A DNA stretch of 64,000 nucleotides from Sphingobacteriaceae bacterium (GTDB lineage: Bacteria > Bacteroidota > Bacteroidia > Sphingobacteriales > Sphingobacteriaceae): the NCBI GenBank assembly GCA_947460875.1, contig CANHGR010000007.1:57785-121784 (forward strand), given 5' to 3'. Made by a program: the position numbers and the translations under genes. The notes under the pieces were generated by a model, which saw nothing but the letters and a program-made list of their open reading frames with translations, had not been told where the DNA came from and did no database searches. Shown piece by piece: positions 45,310-54,831 of this stretch. The stretch's first letter is position 1. Every line of letters starts with the position of its first letter.

Positions 45310-45348
45310 CACCAAAATTTTGGTGTCATGCTGTCAGTCAAATGACAC
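45310..45348. promoter_or_regulatory. Nested palindromes upstream of groES
   Basis: A perfect 16-bp palindrome CACCAAAATTTTGGTG (45310-45325) overlaps a second dyad, GTGTCAT (45323-45329) with ATGACAC (45342-45348). They lie just after the secG stop and about 130 nt before groES. They could be a chaperone operator, or the second dyad could terminate secG. The HrcA/CIRCE site is absent. Confidence 0.5.
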
Positions 45349-45352
45349 GAAA

Positions 45353-45694
45353 CTATTTTCTAGTTGTATCTGACAAAGCAGGAAGACCGGGATTACCTGT
45401 TGGTGCAGCAGGGGGTGCCGGAGCAATTATTTCTTGCTGAATATCATTGTTCGGGGTGGCTGTCGCTCCTCCTTTAGGTGCAGTTACAGTAATTAGTAAT
45501 GCAAGAACCATTAATGAAGCAATTAGCCCCCAAGTGCCTTTCTCGAGAAAATCACCAGTGCGCTGAACGCCCATAATATTGTTAGAACCTGAAAATCCTG
45601 AAGACAAACCCCCGCCCTTAGGATTTTGAATCAAAATGAATAAAGCTAATAATACACAAACGATTAGGGCAATAATTACTAGTAGGTAGGTCAT
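45353..45694 (-). CDS. secG: Preprotein translocase subunit SecG
   Basis: 113-residue membrane protein with two hydrophobic helices (about 2-22 and 54-70) joined by the conserved loop LIQNPKGGGLSSGFSGSNNIMGVQRTGDFLEKGTW. The C-terminal tail is Pro/Ala-rich. SecG assists SecYEG-driven protein export. It lies between the TPR-like gene (11 nt upstream) and groES, a gene order I recall from many Bacteroidetes. Confidence 0.93.
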   Translation of the reverse strand: MTYLLVIIALIVCVLLALFILIQNPKGGGLSSGFSGSNNIMGVQRTGDFLEKGTWGLIASLMVLALLITVTAPKGGATATPNNDIQQEIIAPAPPAAPTGNPGLPALSDTTRK

Positions 45695-45705
45695 CGTTAT
45701 TTTGT

Positions 45706-46869
45706 CTAATTAATCCGCTTCTCTATTTTAGAAATTTGGTCGGCAAAGTAAACGTTTTTTTCCGGAAATTTCAAACTTAATTTTTCGTAGGCTGCAATTG
45801 CTTTGTCGAATAACATCTGCTCAATGTAGATTCTAGCAAGGGTCTCAGACACCATATCGTTCAGATCCTCGGCACTTTTTCGGGCTTTATTTTCAGTGTC
45901 TATTTTCTCAGCCTGCATCGGTCTGATTTGCGGATCTTCCTTTATAAATTTCTCAATTATGCTTTCTTCACGCTTTTTTAGCTCTGATTCAAACGTATGT
46001 ATTTGGGGCTTAATTTTTCTTGAATTATCGACTACCGGGTTTTGGAGATGAAAAATATTTTCAATAATCTGATGATTGAGCTCGTCATTGACGTTTTTAA
46101 TGGGTTTGCTGATATCAAGCTTAAAGTCTACATAGGGCTGGTAGGTATCTGAATGCTCCTTCCTCGTTTTATGTAACCACCAAAGAAAAGTATAGGGCAT
46201 TTTATCATCATGATATCTGCTTATTTTATGGTTGAATTGGCTATTTACTATTTTTTGGGGAACCCGTTCTGTTTTTAGAGGTTCTACTTGTACCAATGGG
46301 TCCGCAATCGAGTTATCGAAGGTAAAGTAATCTGCAGAAGCAACACTATCCATCATGAAAGTGTCTTCCTCTTGAAGTATCGGTTCCTCAATTATCGAAT
46401 TAGAAGCTTCTATTTCCGCTAAAAGCTCTTCAGTTGGATCGTTACTTTCAGTAACTTCCTTATCTAAAAGGCCGGACTGTTGAGGCATCGATTCAACCAT
46501 TGTTTCTATCGTCTTTGCTTCTACCGCGATCTTATCAATGCTAAGTGATTCAGTTGCTGTTTGCGGAGTTAGTTCTTTTTCAATTGCCCGGGGGTTGATA
46601 TTCATCCTCGCAAACAATTTTTCAGGCTGATGTATTGTTTGTTGTAAACTATTTCGTTGAGGCGTTCTAATCGAGGCTTTGGGTAAAACGTTCTTAAAGC
46701 TTTCAGGATCGTTTTTTAAAGCTGCTGCCTGCATAAAGTGGAGTGATTGGCAATAGGGAAATTTTTTAATAAGTGTTTCCAAAGTCTGAAGGAGTTCCTC
46801 AGGTTTTGTATTTGACCTATAAGCGAAAAACAGCTGCTTGTATTCTTCCCTATTGTTATTTGGCTCCAC
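45706..46869 (-). CDS. TPR-containing hypothetical protein
   Basis: 387-residue protein with no signal peptide. The N-terminus (about 10-55) and C-terminus (about 345-385, [20 protein letters not shown]) look like tetratricopeptide helices; the middle is acidic and low-complexity ([19 protein letters not shown]). I do not recognise a named family. It sits between lptE and secG, 20 and 11 nt from its neighbours, so it is probably part of the envelope-export operon. It may be a scaffold; that is inference. Confidence 0.75.
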   Translation of the reverse strand: MEPNNNREEYKQLFFAYRSNTKPEELLQTLETLIKKFPYCQSLHFMQAAALKNDPESFKNVLPKASIRTPQRNSLQQTIHQPEKLFARMNINPRAIEKELTPQTATESLSIDKIAVEAKTIETMVESMPQQSGLLDKEVTESNDPTEELLAEIEASNSIIEEPILQEEDTFMMDSVASADYFTFDNSIADPLVQVEPLKTERVPQKIVNSQFNHKISRYHDDKMPYTFLWWLHKTRKEHSDTYQPYVDFKLDISKPIKNVNDELNHQIIENIFHLQNPVVDNSRKIKPQIHTFESELKKREESIIEKFIKEDPQIRPMQAEKIDTENKARKSAEDLNDMVSETLARIYIEQMLFDKAIAAYEKLSLKFPEKNVYFADQISKIEKRIN

Positions 46870-46889
46870 GGTTATAATTTGATCTTAGT

Positions 46890-47402
46890 TTACCAATTAG
46901 CAAACGCCTTATTAAAAATATCTTCTGTAAGCTGCGCATTTACATCTCTTATCAGTTCCGGCTCTTGAGCCTGTAAAGATCTTGTCTCAATAGAGAAATC
47001 CTTATAACGGATAAAAGAGCTTTCGAAACCTAATTCAGGCTTTAATACATTTGAATATTTAACACTTACTGTAATGCTTAATCTGTTCAATCCAGCTCTT
47101 TCATTTCCTTGTACCGCTGCGGGTTTTATACTGTAATCTGTAATGCGTCCTTCAAAATTCGCATCCGCGTCGCTGCGAACCAGACTCAGTCTGGTTTGAT
47201 TCCTAATTCGATCCTTTAGTGCTTCTGTAAATTGCTGACTCAGGTATGGAACTACTAAAGGCGCACCATTTTCAAAAAACTGTACGGAAACTGTTTTCAT
47301 TTCCGGCGGGATAGAGGCCCCCGTAAATGAATACAAGCCGCAAGACTGAGTTAAAAAAGCCAGCGGAAGTAAAAGACAAAAGATCTTTCGATACATACTC
47401 AT
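46890..47402 (-). CDS. lptE: LptE-like lipopolysaccharide assembly lipoprotein
   Basis: 170-residue lipoprotein with signal peptide and lipobox TQSC (about Cys21), then GLYSFTGASIPPEMKTVSVQFFENGA, the typical start of the Bacteroidetes LptE family. The fold should be alternating strands and helices (LSQQFTEALKDRI... ADANFEGRITDY). In the outer membrane LptE plugs the LptD barrel during LPS insertion. A second ATG two residues in (MYRKIFCLL) is an equally good start. It is 6 nt downstream of the sigma-54 activator gene. Confidence 0.88.
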   Translation of the reverse strand: MSMYRKIFCLLLPLAFLTQSCGLYSFTGASIPPEMKTVSVQFFENGAPLVVPYLSQQFTEALKDRIRNQTRLSLVRSDADANFEGRITDYSIKPAAVQGNERAGLNRLSITVSVKYSNVLKPELGFESSFIRYKDFSIETRSLQAQEPELIRDVNAQLTEDIFNKAFANW

Positions 47403-47408
47403 TTACAC

Positions 47409-48647
47409 TCAGGGTAAGTTTAGTTCTTTTATTTTACGATACAGGGTGCGTTCAGAAATTCCTAATTCATGGGCCGCAAGTTTTCTTTTTCCCTTGTGTT
47501 TTTTTAGTGCCTTTTTGATCAGATCTGATTCTTTATCAATAAGCGACAAAGACTCTTCTACCTCTTCTGCGTCGTCTGTAACATCAAAATTGCTTTGATT
47601 TCCGTTGTTGCTAGAGGCGTTAGGTTGATGAATCGTTAACGTGGCCGGAGACTCTTGCCCGATTAATTCAATATCTCTATAGAGTTGATTAATAAGCTGA
47701 GGATTAGAAATAGCAGATGCAGCCCCACCGTTCTGAATAATTTCTACCACTAGCTTTTTGAGTTCAACCATATCGCGCTTCATGTCGAACAACACCTTGT
47801 AAAGGATATCTCTTTCCGACAAATCGTCCGTACCCGACTTTCCTATACGCATCGGCAGACTGCTTGATTCTTGGGGTATATAAGCCATTAACGATTGCGC
47901 TGTCAGATTTCGTTCATGTTCAAGAACAGCAATCTGTTCTGCAATGTTTTTCAGCTGTCGTACATTTCCAGGCCAGCTGTAATTCACTAACACCTCCTGG
48001 GCACTTTCATCAAGATGAACATTCGGGCTTCGGTATTTGTCAGTAAAATCAGCAATAAACTTTCTAAAAATAAGATAAATATCTTCTTTGCGCTCACGTA
48101 GAGCGGGAATTTTTAAAGGGACTGTATTAAGACGATAGTATAGATCTTCACGAAACTTTCCGTTTTTGACCGCATCAAAAACATCGACATTAGTTGCGGC
48201 AATGATCCTGACGTTGGTTTTTTGAACTTTAGACGATCCTACCCTTAAATACTCACCGGTTTCAAGCACCCGCAATAACCGTGCTTGTGTCCCGGTAGGT
48301 AGCTCAGCAACCTCATCCAGAAAAATTGTCCCACCGTTAACTACTTCAAAATAACCTTTTCTTGCTTCATGAGCGCCGGTAAAAGAACCCTTCTCGTGGC
48401 CAAATAGTTCTGAATCGATAGTGCCTTCAGGAATGGCCCCGCAATTCACAGCGATAAAGGGTCCGTGTTTGCGCGTACTGAGCTGATGTATAATATGCGA
48501 GAAAACCTCCTTTCCACTGCCGCTTTCTCCGGTGATTAGAACGGAAATATCTGTCGGAGCAACTTGACGTGCAATATCTATCGCGCGATTCAGCAAAGCT
48601 GAATTACCTATAATCCCAAAGCGGTTCTTTATATCTTGGGCATCCAT
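47409..48647 (-). CDS. Sigma-54-dependent transcriptional activator
   Basis: 412-residue activator made of an AAA+ domain and a Fis-type helix-turn-helix, without an N-terminal sensor domain. Walker A is GESGSGKE, the sigma-54-contacting loop is GSFTGA (a Ser variant of GAFTGA), and NGGTIFLDEVAEL is Walker B. The C-terminus KLAAHELGISERTLYRKIKE is the DNA-binding helix pair. The linker has an Asn/Ser-rich stretch. It lies between miaB (4 nt) and lptE (6 nt) and could regulate envelope genes; its signal is unknown. Confidence 0.93.
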   Translation of the reverse strand: MDAQDIKNRFGIIGNSALLNRAIDIARQVAPTDISVLITGESGSGKEVFSHIIHQLSTRKHGPFIAVNCGAIPEGTIDSELFGHEKGSFTGAHEARKGYFEVVNGGTIFLDEVAELPTGTQARLLRVLETGEYLRVGSSKVQKTNVRIIAATNVDVFDAVKNGKFREDLYYRLNTVPLKIPALRERKEDIYLIFRKFIADFTDKYRSPNVHLDESAQEVLVNYSWPGNVRQLKNIAEQIAVLEHERNLTAQSLMAYIPQESSSLPMRIGKSGTDDLSERDILYKVLFDMKRDMVELKKLVVEIIQNGGAASAISNPQLINQLYRDIELIGQESPATLTIHQPNASSNNGNQSNFDVTDDAEEVEESLSLIDKESDLIKKALKKHKGKRKLAAHELGISERTLYRKIKELNLP

Positions 48648-48651
48648 AATA

Positions 48652-50082
48652 TTAATCGATTATTTTTCCTATCAATGTAGCAGGCGTGCAGCTCTCAATC
48701 AAAACGTTCACATAGTCGCCGGGCTTGAATTGGTCATCAACACGAAAAACCACGGTGGTATTGTGTTCATTGCGACCCGAATAATCTGCGCTCGATTTTT
48801 TAGAAAACTGCTCTATTAGTACTTTCTGTATTTTGCCAATTTGCGTTTTAATACGCCGAGCCGAACATTCTTGCTGCATTGACAATATCTCATTAAAACG
48901 TCTTGTCTTAACTTGATCTGAAATATCATCTTTAAAGCGTTTAGCGGCTAGAGTGCCTGGACGCTCTGAGTACGTAAACATATAAGCAAAATCAAACTGA
49001 ACATGCTCCATCAGACTCAAAGTGTCCTGATGTTCTTCCTCCGTTTCAGTGCAAAATCCGATTATAATGTCGGTAGAAATACCGCAATCCGGCATGACCG
49101 TCCTTATCGTTTCGATCCGGCTCAAATACCAATCGCGGCTGTAAGTTCGGTTCATGATATCAAGAACCCGAGAGTTGCCCGACTGCACCGGTAAATGTAT
49201 ATGCTTGCAAATATTCTCAAATTTCGCCATTGTATATAGTACCTCATCAGTGATATCCTTAGGATGAGATGTTGAAAATCGAACTCGTAACAATGGGTTA
49301 ACTGCAGCAACCATTTCTAGCAAACCTGCAAAATTTGTAGAATCAGCCGCTATATCTTCTGTTGCAGCAGATCTCCATTTATAGGAATCGACGTTCTGAC
49401 CTAATAAAGTCACCTCGCGATAGCCTTGGCTAAATAATTCCTCGGCTTCTTTTACAATTGAATAGGGATCGCGGCTACGCTCGCGTCCACGTGTGAAGGG
49501 TACAACGCAGAATGAACACATATTATCACACCCTCTCATGATGGAAATAAACGCAGTAATTCCGTTGGAATTTAACCGTACCGGACTAATATCTGCATAA
49601 GTCTCCTCACGCGAAAGCAGCACATTAATGGCTCGGTCGCCTTCATCTACTTTATTGATTAAATTAGGTAAATCGCGATAAGCATCCGGACCTATTACTA
49701 AATCAACCAATTTTTCTTCCTCTAAAAATTGGGTTTTCAAGCGTTCAGCCATACACCCTAAAACACCAATCATTAAACCGGGATGATACTTTTTCGCAGC
49801 TCCAAATTCACGCAATCTGTTACGTACTTTTTGCTCTGCATTGTCGCGAATGGAACATGTATTAATAAAAATAACATCGGCGTCTTTGTAATTGAAAGTA
49901 GTCTGAAAGCCCATTTCCTGCATAATAGAAGCCACGATTTCACTGTCTGAAAAATTCATTGAACAGCCGTAGCTTTCGATATAGAGCTTACGTCCATCGG
50001 CCGCTTTCAGATTTTCAAGCATCAACGCTTCGCCCTGTCTAGCCTCATCATGATCTTTTACACTAATCGCCGGATCAAACAT
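48652..50082 (-). CDS. miaB: tRNA-2-methylthio-N6-dimethylallyladenosine synthase
   Basis: 476-residue radical-SAM methylthiotransferase acting on i6A37 of tRNAs. The N-terminal MTTase domain has [30 protein letters not shown] and [11 protein letters not shown] (three cluster cysteines). The radical-SAM domain has [20 protein letters not shown] (CxxxCxxC), and the C-terminal TRAM domain ends near ATLIGKIID. It is the first gene of the minus-strand run and has a TATTTTTG box 21 nt upstream. Confidence 0.97.
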   Translation of the reverse strand: MFDPAISVKDHDEARQGEALMLENLKAADGRKLYIESYGCSMNFSDSEIVASIMQEMGFQTTFNYKDADVIFINTCSIRDNAEQKVRNRLREFGAAKKYHPGLMIGVLGCMAERLKTQFLEEEKLVDLVIGPDAYRDLPNLINKVDEGDRAINVLLSREETYADISPVRLNSNGITAFISIMRGCDNMCSFCVVPFTRGRERSRDPYSIVKEAEELFSQGYREVTLLGQNVDSYKWRSAATEDIAADSTNFAGLLEMVAAVNPLLRVRFSTSHPKDITDEVLYTMAKFENICKHIHLPVQSGNSRVLDIMNRTYSRDWYLSRIETIRTVMPDCGISTDIIIGFCTETEEEHQDTLSLMEHVQFDFAYMFTYSERPGTLAAKRFKDDISDQVKTRRFNEILSMQQECSARRIKTQIGKIQKVLIEQFSKKSSADYSGRNEHNTTVVFRVDDQFKPGDYVNVLIESCTPATLIGKIID

Positions 50083-50103
50083 TTATAGTTTTTCTTTGAA
50101 ATA

Positions 50104-50111
50104 CAAAAATA
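50104..50111 (-). promoter_or_regulatory. -7 promoter box for miaB
   Basis: On the minus strand TATTTTTG, matching TAnnTTTG, 21 nt before the miaB ATG. Confidence 0.55.
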
Positions 50112-50187
50112 CATTTTTTTACTTAAAATGACAGATTGGCAGATTTTTTGTGCTAGAAAACCGTAAATTTATAATATCACCCCGGCG

Positions 50188-51999
50188 TTGAGAGAAAATC
50201 AAAAATATTTCACAAAGTTTTTTAAAAATATTTTCCGAAAATGGATTGCAGGCATCGTGCTTTTTATCCTGCTAACCATAGGTGGGCTAGCCGCTTATTT
50301 AAACAAGCAGTTGAAACCGATGCTTACCGAACGAATCAAAGAGACGATTAAAAACTCATCCGGCAGTCTATATACTATTGATTTTGAAGATGTTACAATT
50401 AATCTGATCACTGGAAATGTCAGCTTTAAAAATATAGTGTTCAAACCCGATTCTATCGTTTATCAAGCTTTAAAAAAGAAGGGTACCGCTCCACGACATT
50501 TATACAAAGTTGAGATTAGCAGTCTAATTTTCAATCGGGTAAATCCACGTAAGGTTTACCTCAATCGAGAATTGAATATGGACGCGCTCATTATAAACGA
50601 TCCGCGTATTCAGGTCTATTTTGAAGACCTACAGGAAAAAGATGAAGAAGACGTTCCGTCTAAAACCATTTATCAATATGTATCGAAATACCTCAAATCC
50701 GTACATATTGGAGACATTGTTTTAGCATATGCTGACTTCAAATATATCGATAGGGCTCCGGTGATACCCGACACAACCGACGTAAAGGACGTAAATATTA
50801 AGATAAACGATCTTCTTATCGATTCTTCTGCACAGTTTGATAAAAAGCGCTTCTACTACACCAACGATGTCTTTGTACAAGTCAAAAATCATACACAGCA
50901 AACAAAAGACGGAATGTATGAAGTTAGACTCGACGAGTTTTCTGCTTCAACGGCAAATCAATACTTAAACTTAAGGGGATTAAAAGTTGTTCCTCTATAT
51001 CCTGATATTACATTTTCTAGAAAATTCAAAGTTCAGACCGACCGTTACAATATGGCCTTTGAAGAGATTTTGCTGAATAGTATAGATTTCAAGAATCTAA
51101 ACGTGAAACGCCGTCTTAGCGCAAACAGTTTACTTATAAGAGGTGCGGCAATCAATGTGTTTCTTAACAGGGAATTACCTAAAGCCAATATTGATAAAGG
51201 GCGTAACTTTCCACATGTGGCACTTAAAAGATTAAAGCTGAATACCTTAATCGATACAGTTCGAATAGAAAATACGACGATTAACTACACGGAGTATAAT
51301 CCAAAGACTGCAAGTCGAGGTACCTTATTCTTTAGGGGTGTCAATGGAACCCTTTTAAATTTAACGAACGATTCAACGGCTTTAGCTAAGAACAATTGGG
51401 CACGGTCTAATTTCTCTGCGATGCTGATGGGCAAAGCTTTATTAACGTTGTCAATTAATTTAAATCTGACTGATCCAAATGCTAGGTTCAATTATTCCGG
51501 AAGCCTTGGTGCATTAAATGCTCGTGACATTAATCCCGTACTTAGGCCGCTAGGGATGGTTGAAATAAAATCGGGAAATATCTCAAAAGCAATATTTTCC
51601 ATTAACGGTAATAATAAAACATCTAACGGGAAGATTCAGCTTTATTATACTAATCTTAAAGTGGGGGTCTTAGCAAAAGAAGACGATAAAGTAAGATTAA
51701 AGAAGAAAGGACTTTTGTCGCTGATTGCCAATGCCCTGCTAATTAGAGATAATAATCCTTCTCTCGGAGAACCGCTAAGAGTGGGTTACACATCGTTTGT
51801 TCGGACACCAGACGGGTCTTTCTTTAACATGTTATGGAAGAGTCTATTTGAAGGTATTAAAATCAGTATAGGACTCACTGCGGCAAAAGAAAAAGCGCTC
51901 ATAGAGAACTTTAATACATTGAAGGGTTCAAAGCCTGATCGAATAGAACGCCGAGAAGAACGGAAGGAAAAACGCGAAGTTCGAAAAGAAAACCAATAG
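50188..51999 (+). CDS. AsmA-like inner-membrane protein
   Basis: 603-residue protein with a single N-terminal membrane anchor (about 18-38, WIAGIVLFILLTIGGLAAYL) and a long periplasmic beta-rich region of repeated strands resembling the AsmA/DUF748 type (TIDFEDVTINLITGNVSFKNI...). Such proteins take part in phospholipid transport or outer-membrane assembly. The end is a highly charged Arg/Glu/Lys tail (RIERREERKEKREVR). No in-frame ATG exists before the membrane segment, so the start must be TTG 50188. A short gap separates it from divergent miaB. Confidence 0.8.
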   Translation: MRENQKYFTKFFKNIFRKWIAGIVLFILLTIGGLAAYLNKQLKPMLTERIKETIKNSSGSLYTIDFEDVTINLITGNVSFKNIVFKPDSIVYQALKKKGTAPRHLYKVEISSLIFNRVNPRKVYLNRELNMDALIINDPRIQVYFEDLQEKDEEDVPSKTIYQYVSKYLKSVHIGDIVLAYADFKYIDRAPVIPDTTDVKDVNIKINDLLIDSSAQFDKKRFYYTNDVFVQVKNHTQQTKDGMYEVRLDEFSASTANQYLNLRGLKVVPLYPDITFSRKFKVQTDRYNMAFEEILLNSIDFKNLNVKRRLSANSLLIRGAAINVFLNRELPKANIDKGRNFPHVALKRLKLNTLIDTVRIENTTINYTEYNPKTASRGTLFFRGVNGTLLNLTNDSTALAKNNWARSNFSAMLMGKALLTLSINLNLTDPNARFNYSGSLGALNARDINPVLRPLGMVEIKSGNISKAIFSINGNNKTSNGKIQLYYTNLKVGVLAKEDDKVRLKKKGLLSLIANALLIRDNNPSLGEPLRVGYTSFVRTPDGSFFNMLWKSLFEGIKISIGLTAAKEKALIENFNTLKGSKPDRIERREERKEKREVRKENQ

Positions 52000-52005
52000 G
52001 GTTGC

Positions 52006-53064
52006 CTAAATAATATAATTCCACCCAAATCTATCGGTTGTCAATCCGTATTTGAGATCATTGAGCGCTTTAAACATTTTTATTGAAAACGATCGCGTTG
52101 AAGGATCGCTCAATGTAAAGAGAGTGTCTTCAAAGCCTATTTCAGCGATTTGAGCAATGGTGGCAGCTGTGCCAACTCCAAAGGCTTCGGTCAGTGTTCC
52201 GTCTTTAATCCCTTTGACTATTTCTGATACAGATATTCTTCTTTCTTCTACCGGAATACCCCATTCTCTTGCCAAGGTTAAGACAGTATCGCGGGTAACG
52301 CCTTTCAAAACAGTATCTCTTGTAGAAGGTGTAATTAGCACTCCATCGAGCATAAACATCACATTTGCTGCGCCTAATTCTTCTACAAACGCATGGTCTT
52401 TGGCGTCTGTCCAAATTATCTGGTCATACCCTTCTTCCAAGGCCATTTTCGCCGGCAACAATGAACCACCGTAATTACCTGCAGCCTTAGCAAAGCCATA
52501 TCCGCCTTCGCAGGCGCGTGAGAAATGTGTTTCGATTTTAACCTTTAAGTTTTTCGAAAAATATGCTCCGACCGGCCCTGTTAAAACCATATACTTATAT
52601 GTGGTTGATGGCTGTACGCCTAAATAAGGATCAGTAGCAAACATAAATGGTCTAATGTAAAGGGATTGATTCTCTTTGGTAGGTATCCAATTGCGATCTA
52701 GATTTACTAATGTGGCAATGCTTTGAATAAAGATATCTTCCGGAAGCTCGGGCATACACATCCGCAAGGCCGATTGATTAAAGCGTTCGGCGTTTTTATC
52801 CGGACGAAAAACACTTATAGTACCATCTGGGAGATTGTAAGCTTTCAAGCCCTCAAAAAAATTCTGCCCATAATGTAATGAAGACATTGCAGGGCTTACA
52901 TTTATCGGACCGTAAGGGATGATTTGAAAATTTCCCCATTCTCCGTCTGCGTAATCAGCCACGAACATGTGGTCTGAGAAAAACTTGCCAAATGGCAACT
53001 CATTAAAGTCTGTTTCAGATAAACGGGAATTTTCTGTTTTTGTAATTCTGATGTCTAGTGCCAC
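52006..53064 (-). CDS. ilvE: Branched-chain amino acid aminotransferase
   Basis: 352-residue fold-type IV PLP enzyme of the eukaryote-like BCAT subgroup, reversible transamination of Leu, Ile and Val. Conserved: HYGQNFFEGLKAY near the start, SLYIRPFMFATDPYLGVQ, the PLP-side region ANVMFMLDGVLITPS, and GVTRDTVLTLAREWGIPVEERRI with the EAFGVGTAATI cofactor-phosphate loop. Complete and of normal length. Single-gene unit; the AsmA-like gene converges on it with a 6-nt gap. Confidence 0.96.
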   Translation of the reverse strand: MALDIRITKTENSRLSETDFNELPFGKFFSDHMFVADYADGEWGNFQIIPYGPINVSPAMSSLHYGQNFFEGLKAYNLPDGTISVFRPDKNAERFNQSALRMCMPELPEDIFIQSIATLVNLDRNWIPTKENQSLYIRPFMFATDPYLGVQPSTTYKYMVLTGPVGAYFSKNLKVKIETHFSRACEGGYGFAKAAGNYGGSLLPAKMALEEGYDQIIWTDAKDHAFVEELGAANVMFMLDGVLITPSTRDTVLKGVTRDTVLTLAREWGIPVEERRISVSEIVKGIKDGTLTEAFGVGTAATIAQIAEIGFEDTLFTLSDPSTRSFSIKMFKALNDLKYGLTTDRFGWNYII

Positions 53065-53169
53065 AGTTTCGCTTTTTACTATTACAAATAAACGAATTTG
53101 ACCGCTTAATAGCGGAGAAAAAGTAAATTTAGTTTCAGAATGAATTTTAAATCAGCGAATTGGCTCTTT

Positions 53170-53541
53170 TTAAACGAGCTTTGAGACCATCATTCCCACA
53201 TATAAGCCGCTCATACTAATAACAAAATTAAGCACAATATTCCCTAGGGCTAGTCCATTTTGCCCCGACTTAAAAAGCTCAAATGTCTCAAAAGTAAACG
53301 CAGAATAAGTACTGAAACCTCCACAAAATCCGGTGATTATCAATAATTTAAGTGGATAATTTAAATTTGATTTTTCCAGGCCAAATGCAACAAAAACGCC
53401 AAATATTAAACAACTTATAAAATTGGCAGTTAACGTTGCGAAAGGAAAAGTTGGTTGCCAGGCAGCATAGAACCTGGATACCAAAAACCGCGCTAAACTT
53501 CCCAATCCGCCACCGATAAACACAGCAATAAATTGTTTCAT
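53170..53541 (-). CDS. crcB: Fluoride channel CrcB/Fluc
   Basis: 123-residue four-helix membrane protein that exports fluoride. Motifs: GGGLGSLARFLVSRF in the first helix, the Asn-containing second helix (TANFISCLIFG), and GFCGGFSTYSAFTFE, the phenylalanine-box segment. One subunit gene, so a homodimer is expected. No fluoride riboswitch is recognised upstream. It lies 6 nt after the end of the serB-like gene on the same strand. Confidence 0.94.
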   Translation of the reverse strand: MKQFIAVFIGGGLGSLARFLVSRFYAAWQPTFPFATLTANFISCLIFGVFVAFGLEKSNLNYPLKLLIITGFCGGFSTYSAFTFETFELFKSGQNGLALGNIVLNFVISMSGLYVGMMVSKLV

Positions 53542-53547
53542 AATTGA

Positions 53548-54831
53548 TTAATACAATATTCTAAACTTAATGGTGTCTTCTATTTCTTTAAGCTCTTTTA
53601 ATACTTGTTTATCATATTCGGAATTTATATCTGTAATCACATATCCGATAATTGAGTTAGTCATCAGAAATTGAGCTACAATATTTATTTCGTTACGGGC
53701 GAAGACCTGGTTCACTTTGGCCATAATACCAGGAACATTTCTATGAATATGGATTAGTCGATGACCGTTTTCAACTCGCGGTAACTGAAGATTAGGAAAA
53801 TTACTGCTTTTGTAAGTATCTCCTTTATTTATAAACTTCGCAATTCGTTTGGCGATTGAATCGACATTTTTAGAATTATCGAACACCACAATTCCCATTT
53901 CTGTGCACAATTCATGTGAAAACTGCTTTTTACTATTTCCCTGATAGCCTATAGTTTTTAATTTAACCGCACGTTGAAGCAAATCATCGTCAATCGTTTC
54001 ACTTTCACCGAGCAATAAAATTCCGATATCTGCCACATATTTTTCTTCAAAATTGGACTTATGCCGAATCGAAAAGCCATCCTTTTTTAACACTTTAACT
54101 GCCGTATCACAAACATTGCCAACAACTAAACAAAGAATTCTATTCTTTGGATAAGAAATCGCCCTCGGCAGATTATTAACATAAAGAAACTCGTCGAAAC
54201 TCGGTGTAATGTGATCCGCCTTTTCCGCCACGGTTTTCCGCTCTATATTTTCTGTAAAAGCATAAAACTTTTTGATCATTCCAAATTCCTTTAGTTGGAA
54301 ATCAGAGTGTCCATCGCCAATGCCATAAATTTCACCGGGCAAGTTCAATTCGCGGAGCAATTTCACTTTACCGCCTTCGAAAGAAAGTGGGTTTGAATCA
54401 TCATATCCGATTATTTTCCCTTCAGCATTAAAGACAAACGTGTTGGCATAAATATTTTCCTTTTTGATATGAAAGGGCAGCACCACGGGAGTAATAAATT
54501 CTTTAAATCCTCCCGAAACAATTAAAACATCGTTTGAATGATTTTTAAAAAACTTTTTGTTCCGCGAAAAAGAAGCAGAAACCTGCTTTTTTAAACGTAT
54601 TACCAAGGCTCTGAGATGCTCTTTCGTAGCTTCCAAAAGCAATATACGGCCAGTTAGGCTTTCTCTGAAAGAAAGCTTTCCCTCCATCGCGGCATTGGTA
54701 AGGTCTTCGATCTTCTTGTAAATTTCTTCCCTATCGGGATGATCACCTAGGGATATTCGCGCCAATTCATCCAAAGCCTCAACTTGGGTAAACGTGCTGT
54801 CAAAATCAATGATGTAGTACTTTTTATTCAC
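53548..54831 (-). CDS. serB: SerB-like phosphatase fused to SerA-type regulatory domains
   Basis: 427-residue fusion. Residues 1-200 are a HAD phosphoserine phosphatase with motif I DFDSTFTQ, SGG in motif II and GDGHSD in motif IV. Residues about 225-330 resemble the substrate-binding lobe of phosphoglycerate dehydrogenase (VCDTAVKVLKKDGF... KLKTIGYQG), but the NAD-binding domain is absent. The end (about 350-427) is an ACT domain (IHIHRNVPGIMAKVNQVF) suited to serine feedback. The GTG at 54831 overlaps the upstream stop by 8 nt and starts just before the HAD motif; a longer start at 54867 would overlap more. The serine-pathway phosphatase role is inferred. Confidence 0.85.
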   Translation of the reverse strand: MNKKYYIIDFDSTFTQVEALDELARISLGDHPDREEIYKKIEDLTNAAMEGKLSFRESLTGRILLLEATKEHLRALVIRLKKQVSASFSRNKKFFKNHSNDVLIVSGGFKEFITPVVLPFHIKKENIYANTFVFNAEGKIIGYDDSNPLSFEGGKVKLLRELNLPGEIYGIGDGHSDFQLKEFGMIKKFYAFTENIERKTVAEKADHITPSFDEFLYVNNLPRAISYPKNRILCLVVGNVCDTAVKVLKKDGFSIRHKSNFEEKYVADIGILLLGESETIDDDLLQRAVKLKTIGYQGNSKKQFSHELCTEMGIVVFDNSKNVDSIAKRIAKFINKGDTYKSSNFPNLQLPRVENGHRLIHIHRNVPGIMAKVNQVFARNEINIVAQFLMTNSIIGYVITDINSEYDKQVLKELKEIEDTIKFRILY

